Source: Lodderomyces elongisporus
Taxonomy: Eukaryota; Ascomycota; Pichiomycetes; Serinales; Debaryomycetaceae
Direction: 5' to 3'
NCBI RefSeq assembly: GCF_030384665.1
Contig: NC_083680.1
Coordinates: forward strand, 467,001-531,000
DNA length: 64,000 nucleotides
In this document: piece by piece, positions 43,062 through 54,100 of the stretch
Layout: the number at the start of each line of letters is the position of its first letter
Position numbering within the stretch: the stretch's first letter is position 1
Notes under the pieces: generated by a model
What the model was told of the DNA's origin: nothing
The model's database searches: none
What the model saw: only the letters and a program-made list of their open reading frames with translations
Program-made: the position numbers and the translations under genes

Positions 43062-44174
43062 ATGACTCAAGAAAAACAACAAGTTCCAGACAAGTTCCAA
43101 GGTTTTGGTGTCGACAAAAAAGAAAACTGGAACAGACCAAAGCTCGTCACTTATGACAGAAAACCAATTAACGCACACGATGTTGTGTTGAAGAATGAAG
43201 TTTGTGGTTTGTGTTACTCAGATATCCACACTGTCAAAGGTGCTTGGGCCCCATTGCAAAGAGATGACTTGGTTGTTGGTCACGAAATCATTGGTGAAGT
43301 CATTGCCGTTGGTGATGAAGTTAAAGAATACAAAGTTGGTGACAGAGTCGGTATCGGTGCATGCTCATCATCTTGTCGTTCATGTAACAGATGTCAAACT
43401 GATAACGAGCAATACTGTAAGCAAGCATCTGCTACTTACAACTCAAAGGACGTAAGATCCGAAAACTACATCACCCAAGGTGGTTACTCATCACACTCCA
43501 TTGCTGATGAACAATTTGTTTTCCCAATTCCAAAGGACTTGCCATCAGTTTACGCTGCACCATTGATGTGTGCCGGTATCACCGTCTTTTCACCATTGGT
43601 TAGAAACTTGGGTGTCAATGCCAAGGGTAAGAATGTTGGTATCATTGGTATTGGTGGTTTGGGTCACTTGGCCTTGCAATTTGCCAATGCTATGGGTGCA
43701 AATGTTGTTGCATTCTCAAGATCCTCATCTAAAAAGGACCAAGCTTTGGAACTCGGTGCCCACGAATTCATTGCCACTAATGAAGACAAGGACTGGACAA
43801 CCAAGTACGACGACTACTTTGACTTGATCTTGAACTGCGCTAGTGGTGTCGATGGTTTGAACTTGGAAGAGTACTTGTCAGTTTTGAAAGTCGACAAGAA
43901 ATTCGTTTCTGTTGGTTTACCACCAGTCACTGAAAAATTCGAAGTGAGTCCATTCACTTTCTTGAAACAAGGTGCTAGTTTCGGTTCATCCTTGTTGGGA
44001 TCCAAGGCAGAGGTCAATGAGATGTTGAACATCGCTGCCAAGCACAACGTTAAGCCAATGATTGAGGAGATCCCAATCAGTGAAGAAAACTGTGCCAAGG
44101 CATTGGACAGATGTGAAGCTGGTGATGTTAGATACAGATTTGTGTTTACTGATTTCGACAAGGCCTTTAAATAA
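43062..44174 (+). CDS. ADH6: NADPH-dependent cinnamyl-type alcohol dehydrogenase (Adh6/Adh7)
   Basis: 370 residues, ATG at 43062. It reduces branched, aromatic and long-chain aldehydes with NADPH. This zinc-containing medium-chain dehydrogenase has the catalytic zinc site in GLCYSDIH and GHEIIGEV, and the structural zinc cysteines in CSSSCRSCNRCQTDNEQYC (given as seen, about 106-124). The Rossmann loop is GIGGLGHLALQFA, followed by SRSSSKK at the end of the second strand; Ser/Arg/Lys there suit the 2'-phosphate of NADP. Codons are strongly biased (TTG, GGT, no CTG seen), so it is probably well expressed. S. cerevisiae Adh6 is 360 residues. Which of several Candida paralogues it is cannot be told. 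Confidence 0.9.
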   Translation: MTQEKQQVPDKFQGFGVDKKENWNRPKLVTYDRKPINAHDVVLKNEVCGLCYSDIHTVKGAWAPLQRDDLVVGHEIIGEVIAVGDEVKEYKVGDRVGIGACSSSCRSCNRCQTDNEQYCKQASATYNSKDVRSENYITQGGYSSHSIADEQFVFPIPKDLPSVYAAPLMCAGITVFSPLVRNLGVNAKGKNVGIIGIGGLGHLALQFANAMGANVVAFSRSSSKKDQALELGAHEFIATNEDKDWTTKYDDYFDLILNCASGVDGLNLEEYLSVLKVDKKFVSVGLPPVTEKFEVSPFTFLKQGASFGSSLLGSKAEVNEMLNIAAKHNVKPMIEEIPISEENCAKALDRCEAGDVRYRFVFTDFDKAFK

Positions 44175-44439
44175 ATTAATTTCATAATGGTTGAATGATA
44201 GATTTTATAGAGTACATATAGAGAGAATGACAACAATAACGATGACGTGATGTAATATATTAGAATTGAATTGTACATGTTTTTGAGTAACTTGATTATC
44301 GACATATTTTGCGTTTCCTTATCCTTTTACTTTCCACTATTTTTCATTGTCAAAACCTACACCCTTCCCTCTTTCCCCTTTGACTGCTTCTTTGTTTTGC
44401 TATGCCTTGCTCTGCTTTGTCGCACCTTGCCATCTTCTC
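44175..44439. other. ADH6-Cdk-target convergent 3' region
   Basis: 265-bp spacer, T-rich in its second half, no gene seen. Confidence 0.5.
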
Positions 44440-45273
44440 CTACGTAGTATTGGTCATTATAGTGAATGAGCCCTTTTTTATCAAATCGCGTTTTGCTTCG
44501 TTTCTCCCTACCGACATTGACCGCGTCTTTTTATTCACCATATGGTTTCTACTGCTCCAGCTATTTCTTCCTGCCTCGATTGTCGCGTTTGATACAGAAA
44601 GATATCCACTACTACCACTAATACCGCCACCACCACTGCTATTGCGTCTGTTTCTCCTACTTGGTGTTAAATAACCAGGCAAGTTTGTAAACTTGTGAGC
44701 TGTGCCAAACTCATTTTCATACAATACAGGTTGGTAAAGATCACACAATTGTCGCGTGCCTTCGTCCTGTGTAGTAATGTATCCTTTAAATTGACTGATA
44801 CTCAATTCACCTAAAGGCGTTCTTTTTCCTCTTTCAACTGATAATGTTGTTGATGTTGATGATGTTGATGATGATGTTGTTGTTGTTTTTGTTGCTGGAG
44901 ACGATGTCAATTTTTTAGGTTGAAGAATATTTTCTTGATCTTCATGATTCAAATTGGGAACCGAGTTCTTGTTGTTACCTTCTTTTGTCGGACTATTTGG
45001 CTTGTCTTGCCAAATGGTGAATCCCAATTGAGGAGACGATTTGTTGCTCCTATTGTAATATTTGGTAGGTGATGGTGTTTTCGAGCGAATGTGATAGGCG
45101 CTCTTTGTAGGTGAGTGCTTACCAATTTGGGTCTTGAGTAGACTTTTACTCAAAGGAGAGATCCCCATACTATTGTTGCTGCAGCAGTTATTGTGGGCTG
45201 ACATCATTGGAGAGAGAATATGATTTGTGCTCTTTGAGGGTGACGAGTGTGGTGTGATTGGAGAACTAGACAT
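44440..45273 (-). CDS. Probable Cdk-target protein with D-box, unknown family
   Basis: 277 residues, ATG at 45273. I do not recognise the family. It has about a dozen Ser-Pro or Thr-Pro sites, several in full Cdk form (SPSK, SPTK three times, TPSRR), a D-box-like RTPLGELSI near 151-159, and a QEN motif in DQENILQP that resembles a KEN box. The middle block SQFKGYITTQDEGTRQLCDL, then YENEFGTAHKFTNLPGYLTPSRRNRR (given in parts, about 160-210) is the least repetitive and may be the conserved core. The N-terminus is Ser/Pro-rich, and two basic RRNRR/KKTR patches could be nuclear signals. The promoter has a perfect MluI cell-cycle box. Together this suggests a cell-cycle-regulated protein, perhaps an APC/C substrate or inhibitor; that is inference. 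Confidence 0.7.
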   Translation of the reverse strand: MSSSPITPHSSPSKSTNHILSPMMSAHNNCCSNNSMGISPLSKSLLKTQIGKHSPTKSAYHIRSKTPSPTKYYNRSNKSSPQLGFTIWQDKPNSPTKEGNNKNSVPNLNHEDQENILQPKKLTSSPATKTTTTSSSTSSTSTTLSVERGKRTPLGELSISQFKGYITTQDEGTRQLCDLYQPVLYENEFGTAHKFTNLPGYLTPSRRNRRNSSGGGGISGSSGYLSVSNATIEAGRNSWSSRNHMVNKKTRSMSVGRNEAKRDLIKKGSFTIMTNTT

Positions 45274-45887
45274 TCTTACTTCCTGGAGGGGGTGCGGTAG
45301 GGGGGTATTTAAGTATTCTTTTCAACTCTGTTTGTCAATTTCAACAAATGTGTTGAGAAATTTGTCAAAAGAAATTTGGATGTATATATATATATATATA
45401 TATGCATGTATGTATGATATATAAGTTTTAAAAGATCGAAATTGGAACGTGATTATTATTCTCTCACACGATATGTTTTTATTATCGTTTCAATACCTCC
45501 TGTCTGTTTTTTTATCACACTAGTTGGTATACTTTGTGTCAAAGTTTACAGTAATTAAATCTTCAAAGGAGGTTTAAATTTCACTCAATTTGGCGAAATG
45601 AGGCAAGGAGAGAAGAACACAATTATGCAAACAAAAAAATACAACAACAAAACATACGCTCGCAAACAAACAACGCGTATGGGAAACGCGCCTGACCTTT
45701 AATTTTTTTTTCTTTCTTTCTTTGGGAATATTTTATTTTCCTACTTTCAGATACAGATATATATATATATATATTATTTATACGAATACAACAAGTACCT
45801 TTAACACGACCTAAATTTAGTATCTAAACAGACTTCTCATATTCTTTTCTCAAGCTATATTCAATCTATCTAACACATTTATAATTC
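45274..45887. other. Promoter of the Cdk-target gene and GCV1 3' region
   Basis: TA tracts at 45387-45404 and 45757-45774, and ACGCG boxes at 45673-45690. No gene seen. Confidence 0.5.
45673..45690. promoter_or_regulatory. MluI cell-cycle box (ACGCGT) plus second ACGCG
   Basis: ACGCGT at 45673-45678 and ACGCG at 45686-45690, 400 bp upstream of the Cdk-target ATG. MBF sites of this form drive G1/S transcription in yeasts. Confidence 0.5.
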
Positions 45888-47081
45888 TTACTGTTTATAA
45901 AATTTGCTTTCGACAAATGGTAATTTGGTCACTACAGCATCTCTCAATTTACCTCTAATGTCTACCTTGACATTAGAGCCAATTTTAGCCTTCTTATCGA
46001 TGTACGCTTGAGCAATATTACCTCCAAGTGTTGGGGAGGGCGAACCAGAAGTAACATAGCCGACTTCGGTCTTGCCGTCTTCTGCAAAGATCTTGTTACC
46101 ATCACGTGGCGAGGGACCTTTAGATGTAATACCAATCCTTCTCTTGGTTGTTGATTTATCCTTGATTTGACTCAATATTTTGGCTGCACCATTAAAGCTC
46201 TGCTCTCCCAACTCTCTGCGTGTTTTTGGGATCAACCACGTTAATGATGCGTCGACTGGCGTGAGATCTTCAGTTAGTTCATGGCCATATAAACACATAC
46301 CAGCTTCTAATCTCAATGAGTCTCTAGCTGCCAACCCAATTGGTTTGACAATTTCCGGATATTCGGCAATTAAAGTGTTGAAGAAACTCAAGGCTTCTTG
46401 TTGTTCTACTTCGCTTGTAGATGGAATAGACAATTCAAATCCATCCTCTCCCGTATAACCAGATCTCGCTAAATGCACAGTTGCATTGATTGGTGATAGT
46501 TTCAAAAACTTGGTCTGACCAAAATAAATCTTGCCCAAATCTTCATTAGTAAATTTTTGGAGTAAATCTTGAGCCTTGGGACCTTGGATAGCTAAAAGAG
46601 TACCTTCAAAAGTATTGTGCTTGACATCCAGGAATTGCAAAAGTTCTTTTTTCAAAAAATCCACATCCTTGGCCCTGCATCCAGCATTGGTCACCATATA
46701 GTATTCGTTCTCACCATGTTTTGTAATTATACAATCATCAATTACTCCACCATCTTTGTTTAATAGCACAGATAAGCTGGAACTATTAGTAGCCAACAGG
46801 TCCAAATCAATTGGAGTAACTTTCTGCAAAAACAATTTTGACTCTGATCCCGAGATGTTGTGCTGTAACATATGACTCACATCAAATAAACCAACATTCG
46901 ATCTCACCCATTTATGTGACTCAATGTGAGATTGATCCTTGTACAAGACGGGCATTTCGAAGCCAGCATACTCAACCATTTTCCCACCATGGTCAATGTG
47001 TGCTTGGTATAATGGAGTTCGCAAGAGATCTTTACCTGTTGAGGCTAATCTTTTTTGTATAAACTGAGTAGTTCTAAGCAT
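45888..47081 (-). CDS. GCV1: Aminomethyltransferase, T protein of glycine cleavage
   Basis: 397 residues from the ATG at 47081; the frame is open 19 codons further but only from a TTG. It is the T subunit of the mitochondrial glycine decarboxylase complex: it takes the aminomethyl group from the H protein to tetrahydrofolate, giving methylene-THF and ammonia. A presequence MLRTTQFIQKRLAST is followed by TPLYQAHIDHGGKMVEYAGFEMP, VGLFDVSHM, LLAIQGPKAQDLL, ARSGYTGEDGFELSIP and GLAARDSLRLEAGMCLYGHEL, all GcvT hallmarks. Length matches S. cerevisiae Gcv1 (400). Two TGACTC sites lie upstream, as expected for Gcn4/Bas1 control of the GCV genes. Confidence 0.95.
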   Translation of the reverse strand: MLRTTQFIQKRLASTGKDLLRTPLYQAHIDHGGKMVEYAGFEMPVLYKDQSHIESHKWVRSNVGLFDVSHMLQHNISGSESKLFLQKVTPIDLDLLATNSSSLSVLLNKDGGVIDDCIITKHGENEYYMVTNAGCRAKDVDFLKKELLQFLDVKHNTFEGTLLAIQGPKAQDLLQKFTNEDLGKIYFGQTKFLKLSPINATVHLARSGYTGEDGFELSIPSTSEVEQQEALSFFNTLIAEYPEIVKPIGLAARDSLRLEAGMCLYGHELTEDLTPVDASLTWLIPKTRRELGEQSFNGAAKILSQIKDKSTTKRRIGITSKGPSPRDGNKIFAEDGKTEVGYVTSGSPSPTLGGNIAQAYIDKKAKIGSNVKVDIRGKLRDAVVTKLPFVESKFYKQ

Positions 47082-48110
47082 TGGCAAATATATAAAAGTG
47101 TTGATTGATAAAGAGGAAGAAAATTTTTGGGAGAGCAATTCACCAGTTTATATATACATATATGTATTATATATTATATATGTTATTTTATTTGTGCTTT
47201 TATATATACATTTATATATAAATATATTTATCATACACAAAATGCTCGATGTAAGAGCCGCAAATTGTGGAGAACGGGATTTTCATTTTTATGTCTTGTC
47301 TTAAATTTTTCAAGTGACTCCTGCGCGAAGAAGTCAACCAAATATAAAACTGACTCTGTTTCATCTCTCTCCGTCACAAAGTTCGCTGAATACATTGTAG
47401 TTGATTATGGTCGGATAAGGCATTATCAACAGAATACTTGTCAACGACTCGTTTTATATCATAACTAACTAAAGAATCTTTTAAAGAATTAAACAGACCA
47501 TATACTGCAAAAATAAGAATTTAAAAAATGTAAAGTTGCAAAAAACTAAAAAAAGCAAAAAGAATTAGAAAAAGCCAGTATCGGTATCAATATCTCTTTG
47601 TATATTCAATTATTTGAACAATAATTCTCTATCATCGGCAAATGCATAATTAATTATATCATGGTTGTTGAACTTGTTTTCAAAGGTCACAGGATGCAAT
47701 AGCAAATGTGTTAAACCCTTTTTAAAATTATCATCTTTATTTGTTGTAGTCCCAGATTTCCATTCGGTCCTTATTTTTCAAGGCGTTTGACAAATTGGAG
47801 TGGCTGCAAAAAAAGCAAAAAATAAATTGTAAAATTAAACTACATTGTTCCTTATCCTCCTAACAAACTCATGTGTTTGTATATTTATAAAAAATGCGCA
47901 ATCCAGGATCTGAGGTTTGAAAGAAGGAGAGATCGCGCAAGGAGAAGATCTTTAAATTATATGTAGAAACTCTCACACATAGATACACACTCACACACAC
48001 ACAAAGTTTACCATAATCATTAAAACTCATACATACAAACCTGTATTAATATACGCTTTTATTTTTCCACAGTCACTCACTTACCATTACCAATTACACA
48101 TGTCTTGCAT
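47082..48110. other. GCV1-TEL1 divergent promoter region
   Basis: TA-rich close to GCV1 (47145-47240), then ordinary AT-rich sequence with CACA repeats near 47975-48005. Apart from the TGACTC pair and the small uORF at TEL1 nothing is recognised. Confidence 0.45.
47315..47356. promoter_or_regulatory. Two TGACTC sites (Gcn4/Bas1 type) upstream of GCV1
   Basis: TGACTC at 47315-47320 and 47351-47356, 234 and 270 bp before the GCV1 ATG. In S. cerevisiae TGACTC elements bind Bas1 and Gcn4 and control GCV1, GCV2 and GCV3. Confidence 0.45.
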
Positions 48111-48123
48111 ATGTCGACAGTAG
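48100..48123 (+). promoter_or_regulatory. uORF overlapping the TEL1 start
   Basis: ATG at 48100 opens a seven-codon frame (M-S-C-I-C-R-Q) ending at TAG 48121-48123, out of frame with and overlapping the TEL1 ATG at 48111. Both AUGs have C at -3, so neither context is strong. Ribosomes starting here cannot start TEL1 without moving back. Confidence 0.5.
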
Positions 48124-51100
48124 ATTTAGCAAGTTTGGTAAATTTATTACAATCTACAAAGGTAAAAGACAGGAATGATGCATTGACACATTTGGAGCAA
48201 GTTGCCTCCTCGCGTATTCGTTTATCACTGAAACAACTACGTTTGTTGGCAACAGCAGTATTTCTGCTTATTGAGTATGAGTCAAGAGCCTATGGTCTGG
48301 AGAAGTCAACTCTGAATGCAGCAGGGGATATGCGACTCAATTCCGCAAGTTACTCTTTGCGTTTGCTCGTGCAAAAATCGGTTGATGACAAATTGAATGT
48401 AAAATACAAAGTTTACATGGACATTTGTGTGCATATTATCAACTTATTCTATATCCAAGACGTGAAGGTGAAAGATGTACCAGAATTACTTTTGCCTTGT
48501 ACTATTGATTTTGTCAAGATCATTGCAAAGATCATGAGCGTCGCATACTTTATTGACCATTTAAGTAATAAAGAGTGGTCAACATTATATTCATTTCTAA
48601 TTCGAGCCATAGATTACGAGTTGCGAGATTTACACGAGAATGTATATAGCCAAAAACCAGCAGAGAGAATTCTTACAGAATTGTGGCTTGCATTGGAACT
48701 ATTTTTAAACTGTGAGAATGCTACATGTGGCATTCAAATCTACCAAAACAAGCAATATTTCAAACTCCTTGCTATAGTAAATTGTGCACGCAATGTTTTT
48801 AAAAAAGAAAGCCCCATTTATATTTCATTATTCAAGGTTATAAACAAAATGATTGCGATGTTTGCTACGGAAGATGTCAAGTTTGTGAACAAGATGATAA
48901 CCATTGGTCTTGACTTGGTGCTAAACTGTTTAACAACAAATTGGGAACGTTTATACGACCAGTTTTTGATCTTTTTAAATTTACCATCGACACATCATTT
49001 TATAACTTTAGAAGGAGGCTTACCAAAACTAGATGGTGATTGTGATTTACAACTAACAAATATCTTGGAGGAATCTGAGTTTCAACTGTTGGAGGAGAAC
49101 AAAGAAGGCAGCAAAGATAAAACCAAAATGGAAAGCAAGATAGAGGATTTAAACTTTTTGCTAATTAAGCTTGAGAAATTGATTCTCTTTTTTATTCAAT
49201 CAACTTCGTCTGCATCGAAAGACATTGTATCTAACAGTATAGGCTTGTCATCTTCATTGGGTGCACCTTCAACAGATATCACGGCATGGTCGTGTCTAGA
49301 GAATATCCATCTTGTACTGAAAAACGAATCCCGTTCCTGGTTGCTTATGACTGCAACAGTGAGATTATTGCATTCATATTATAATATCAAAAGCATTCTT
49401 GGCTTTTTTTCTTCATCTATTTTATCATCATCATCACCATCATCATCGTCAAAATTACGTGACGGTCGTATTTATAGAGGAACTTCAACAGATATTTTGA
49501 AATCTGCTCTAATTAAATCAGACTCCGCTATTGAGTTTTGCGCTGAACTATTGTCTGCAACTTCCCTACCACAATTGCGAATTAAAGGGTTGAAAACATT
49601 AACGTTTTATTTAGAAATTTTTCCTTTTCCATTGGTAAATGAAAAGGGAAATGTATTAGGAAATAAATTTGAAAATGGGATTGGAAATGGAAATGGAAAT
49701 GAAAACGAAGTTGGTGAAGAAAAAATTCAAGAGGTCACTAGCAATGCCACGGGACAAAGGCAAAAGCTGACTGATGAATTTGTTCTTCTAGCAGCAAATG
49801 AAACTACAAACACATCATTTGATTTCACTGTTCTTGATGATACGAAAAATACATTTAATGCGGAAACTATGTTACGAAAAATCACAGACTCTTTTGATAT
49901 TGAAAACTCGGGTTTTTGGAATTTACTACTTTCCAGGACCATTTTTTTTCTGATCAATCTCTCGGCATTTAGAGAACGCAATGTGAGAGAGTTTGTTCAG
50001 TTGGTCTTGTTGTTATCATTTAATCAACTCCATAAAGAACAGACATTCACTGTTTCTGCAAATGTCATTAGTTTCATATTGGAAAACTTTCGACATGACA
50101 TGCACAAATTGATTGATGACTCTATTTTAACCCAATTGGAAACTGCTATTGATTTTCCAGAAGCAAATGGGCCATTTACACTTCACGACGAAAGTTTTAC
50201 ATTTTGGTACAATGTCTACCAACTAGTGGTGGATATCGACCTGTCCAAGAGAACAATTTTGCCGGCAAAGATTGCGCATTGGCTATTGGCTAAATGGGAT
50301 ATGGTGTTTTGCAAACATAGCCATGGTCAGCAGCATCGCATGCAAAGACAATGCATGTCGATTCCACAGTTCTTGATTTGGTTATCGGGAGGAGAAATTA
50401 GTTTGGGTAAAGACACCATGTCGTCTACTAATCTTCCCAAAATTGTCCCGTTTTCCAACTTGTTCAAAATTCAAGAAGAAAGCAATCTTCTTGAGCAATT
50501 TATGATTTTACAAAAACAAAAAAGGCAAATCTTTTATAAGTTTATAGGCAAACTTGAAGGTGTTGCTTTCAAGTTGGATGATAACCTTTGGGACAAAGTA
50601 CTTGCAACTCATATGGTCTTCAGCACAGGTAATCCAGACTACATTGGATCTTTATTGTGGTTGTTAAACACAATATCTTTACTAGGATTGCTTGAATCGA
50701 GTGATATTTCAGATCTGTCAAAAAAATCTAAAACTCTACAAGATCAGCTTTCCCAAGGGTATGACTTGTTTTCCAGTGCAAAGTTTACAAAGGAAACAGT
50801 GTCTCATATTTCAGAAATCCTTGTGGAGTATTTACCTTGCTTATCCTTAGAAACTTCAAAAATCATTTACTCGTTCCCTTTTCACAACATTTTTAAAACC
50901 ATAGAGTCCTTTTTTGCTGATACTAGTAAATCCAAGAAACGAAGAATAAACATTGAAAAAGAAGAAGACGAAGAAGGACTGGTTGAGAAGAAGAATTATC
51001 AGAAAATAACGAATCAAGGAACGCAAATTAGTGATGATTCTTTAGTATTTGATAAATTTATGAGTGAGACGCCCGAAGCAAAGCTCAACATAAGTTTAGA

Positions 51101-54100
51101 TACAAATGGAAACGAAAACTACATTTTGAATTATATAACACTAAAGCGATTGGTGTATAAGCTCCATGCCCTACCAAACGAAGACCTTTTATCAGAACTC
51201 GTTGTTGTTATAGATCAACTTATGAATAGCGTTAGCATCACCAACACCAACAATAACAACAACAATAACGATAACAATAACAATAACATTGTTATAGATG
51301 CATTGTCGCTTATAGTTGACGAGATATTACCATTTGCTCTCTCGTCCACAGATAGTACAACTGCATCAAAAAGCTTGATAAGACTTATTGGAGCCCATAT
51401 TTTAATGGACCAACGATACGAAAAAAAAGAATGCATACTTGTTATGATATCACGTTGTTTGCAGCAATTTTTCACCTTTTGCAACTTTGCTAATCTGGAT
51501 CCTGCTCTACAGTCTGATATCAGCGACGTTGTAATCTGGCTCCACACACTTAGCAGTAAAGATTTTATCACCTCAAAGCTTGCAATTCAAGAATTTGTTC
51601 AATTTTGCATTGCGTATTTGCAGAACAACAATGAAGGGATTTTACCACGTCAAGTTGTTATGAATGAAGCATTGCGTCAATTCCAAGTCTGCCCCAACGT
51701 ATCTAAAATATTTTTGCAAAAGTCATTTTCGAAGTTGATGACCAAACTACGATCAAGAGAACAACAAGAACTATATAGCAAACTATTTGATGCGTTTGAT
51801 AGCCCTCAGTCTGGTATTGAAGGGGGTGCTACTTTTGCAATGTTTTTATCGGGCCTTTCTACTTCGCTGACAAGAGTTTTTCTGTTATCATTGTTTAACT
51901 TGGTTGAATGTTCGCGATTTCCTCATCTATTGCCATATTTGAAACTATCTATTAAGAGAATGACCGATCCATCGGAACTGACAAGTTTTGCTAATGTTGG
52001 TGATATATTTACCAGATTCAAAACTGAATTATTACATGAGTGGTGGATCCATGATCTGTTTGATACTTTCCCATTTTCGGTTTTTGGATTCCAAAATTAT
52101 GATATCTTTGTTTTGAGTAATTACAGAGAAATCACTGCCTGCGTCATTGGTACAAAGATTGGGGAAGGTTATAATAAGCGAGTGGAGACTGTTCTTCAAC
52201 AAATTACTGAGTTACGGAACTCACCGCACAAGGCAGTTATCAATGAGAGTTTGGCGTTAATTTTGCCATATGCTTATACTAAAGATGGGGTTGGTAACAA
52301 AGTATTTGATATTATATTCCAGAAAAACGATGAATATCGAGCCAATATTTCAGAACAATTGCCCTTGATAATTCTGGAAACTATTAAGCTTATCGATGTG
52401 CATCTGGAAAGTGACATGAATGCGATGTTTGTCCATAACAATAAAAATAAGACTCTCTTTGATGGGACCTCCAAGCTTGACGTGTCAAGCAATCTTACTA
52501 TATCTTTAAAGATTGGAATGGATCTTGTTACCAAATTAATAGACAAGTTCCAAAAACCCCGCGAGATAAACTTTTGGAGGCCTTCAGTTGTATATTTTCT
52601 TCTTAGACAGCAGAGCTTGTTGCTTTCCCCACAATCAACATCCGTGCTGGAGAACATCTCAATTTTAAGAAGAATAAAGCTTTTGATTTTGATTGGTGGT
52701 GGAGGTGGTAATGGTGATGGTGATACCAGCGGTGATTACCAAATCACCAGCTCTTACGAAATTTTTAATCTTTTGACAAGAGCACTATTACCACTTTTGA
52801 ACAACCAAAGTCTATCAAATGACGTTTTCGGTATATTGATGTGTTTTGATACACTTTTTGAGAAGGTGAACAAATTTCACATGATGCGAGATGTAATTGT
52901 TTTGATTATCCATTCGATGTTCAAGTATTGGCTTGAAATGGACAAGGGTAAAAGAACGACTTTGCACAATGGCACAAAGTTTCTTGGCATGGTCAAAAAT
53001 TGGTTATTGTCAGTGGATGTCCTCGACTCTCATAGATCTGAATATACTGTTGTCACCAGTGCACTTTCAAAGCTAGTGGGGGATGAACCAAAATTGTTAA
53101 AAATTCGAGATGTGATGACATGTTTGCATGAAAATACAACAAACTCATTGTTGATGCTTATCTCGGCGATTTTCCACGAAGTTGACTGCACCGAAGTTTT
53201 TGAAGATAGAAAAGTAACTGATTTTATTATTAAATTAAACAGTTTAGTAATGAAAGAGTTATCCAGCGAGTTCAAAGTTTGGATAGCAACATACTTGTCA
53301 AACTTTACTTCAAGTTGTGAGAATGCCAAAGAGCTCGACATCGTGCAGAAGCCGGAGTTTATCAACCTTTTACCAAAGCAAAAAACAAAACATTTTTCTC
53401 TCTATAATAGTGCCTTGCTGATCTTGTCGGAAATTTTGACAAATAACCATTTAAATGAAAATGTTGATGGAAACACTGTTTCTGCGGAGGTTGCGACAGC
53501 TTTAAATGGCGCTGTTTCTTCCTCTTCCGTTGCTGCTTCTATTGAAACTATTACAGGTGCAATCATGTGGTGTTATGAACAAAATCCCAAATCAGTCACC
53601 AAGTTTTTTGAATTTGATGATTTCTACAACACGCATAAAGGCTATATTTTATCATTGAATATTTCAAATTGCGTCTTACTCAATGTTAAATCCTGGATGC
53701 AGGCACCAAAGTATACATTGGAGGAAATATCTCGAAATACTACAAGTTTCTTTGATAATCATTCAGATGACTGGTGTGTTGCCTTATATTTGGCGCTATT
53801 GGAAGAATTGGTGGCTTTGCTGGATGTGGCACGTATACTTGGTTTATTGGTGATTGAATATCCTTACTTTGCTGAACAGACACTTACTTCGCTAATTTGT
53901 TTGTACTTGCAAACAGTGGCCAATGATCATGGTTTGGACAATATTGTTTTAGTTTTGAATAATTTTACCACTATGAAACACATTCCTAAAAGTGCCAGCA
54001 AATCTATTCTTCAAGTTGTTTTAACTATTCGATTAATTGCTAAATCATTGAAGATACATGCTTTTGAAGAAGTGTACAAAGAAGTGCTGGTTGAAAAATA

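Noticed and set aside
47082..47138. 19-codon upstream extension of GCV1 from TTG
   Set aside because: The ATG form already has a full mitochondrial presequence, and the extension lies in TA-rich promoter DNA.
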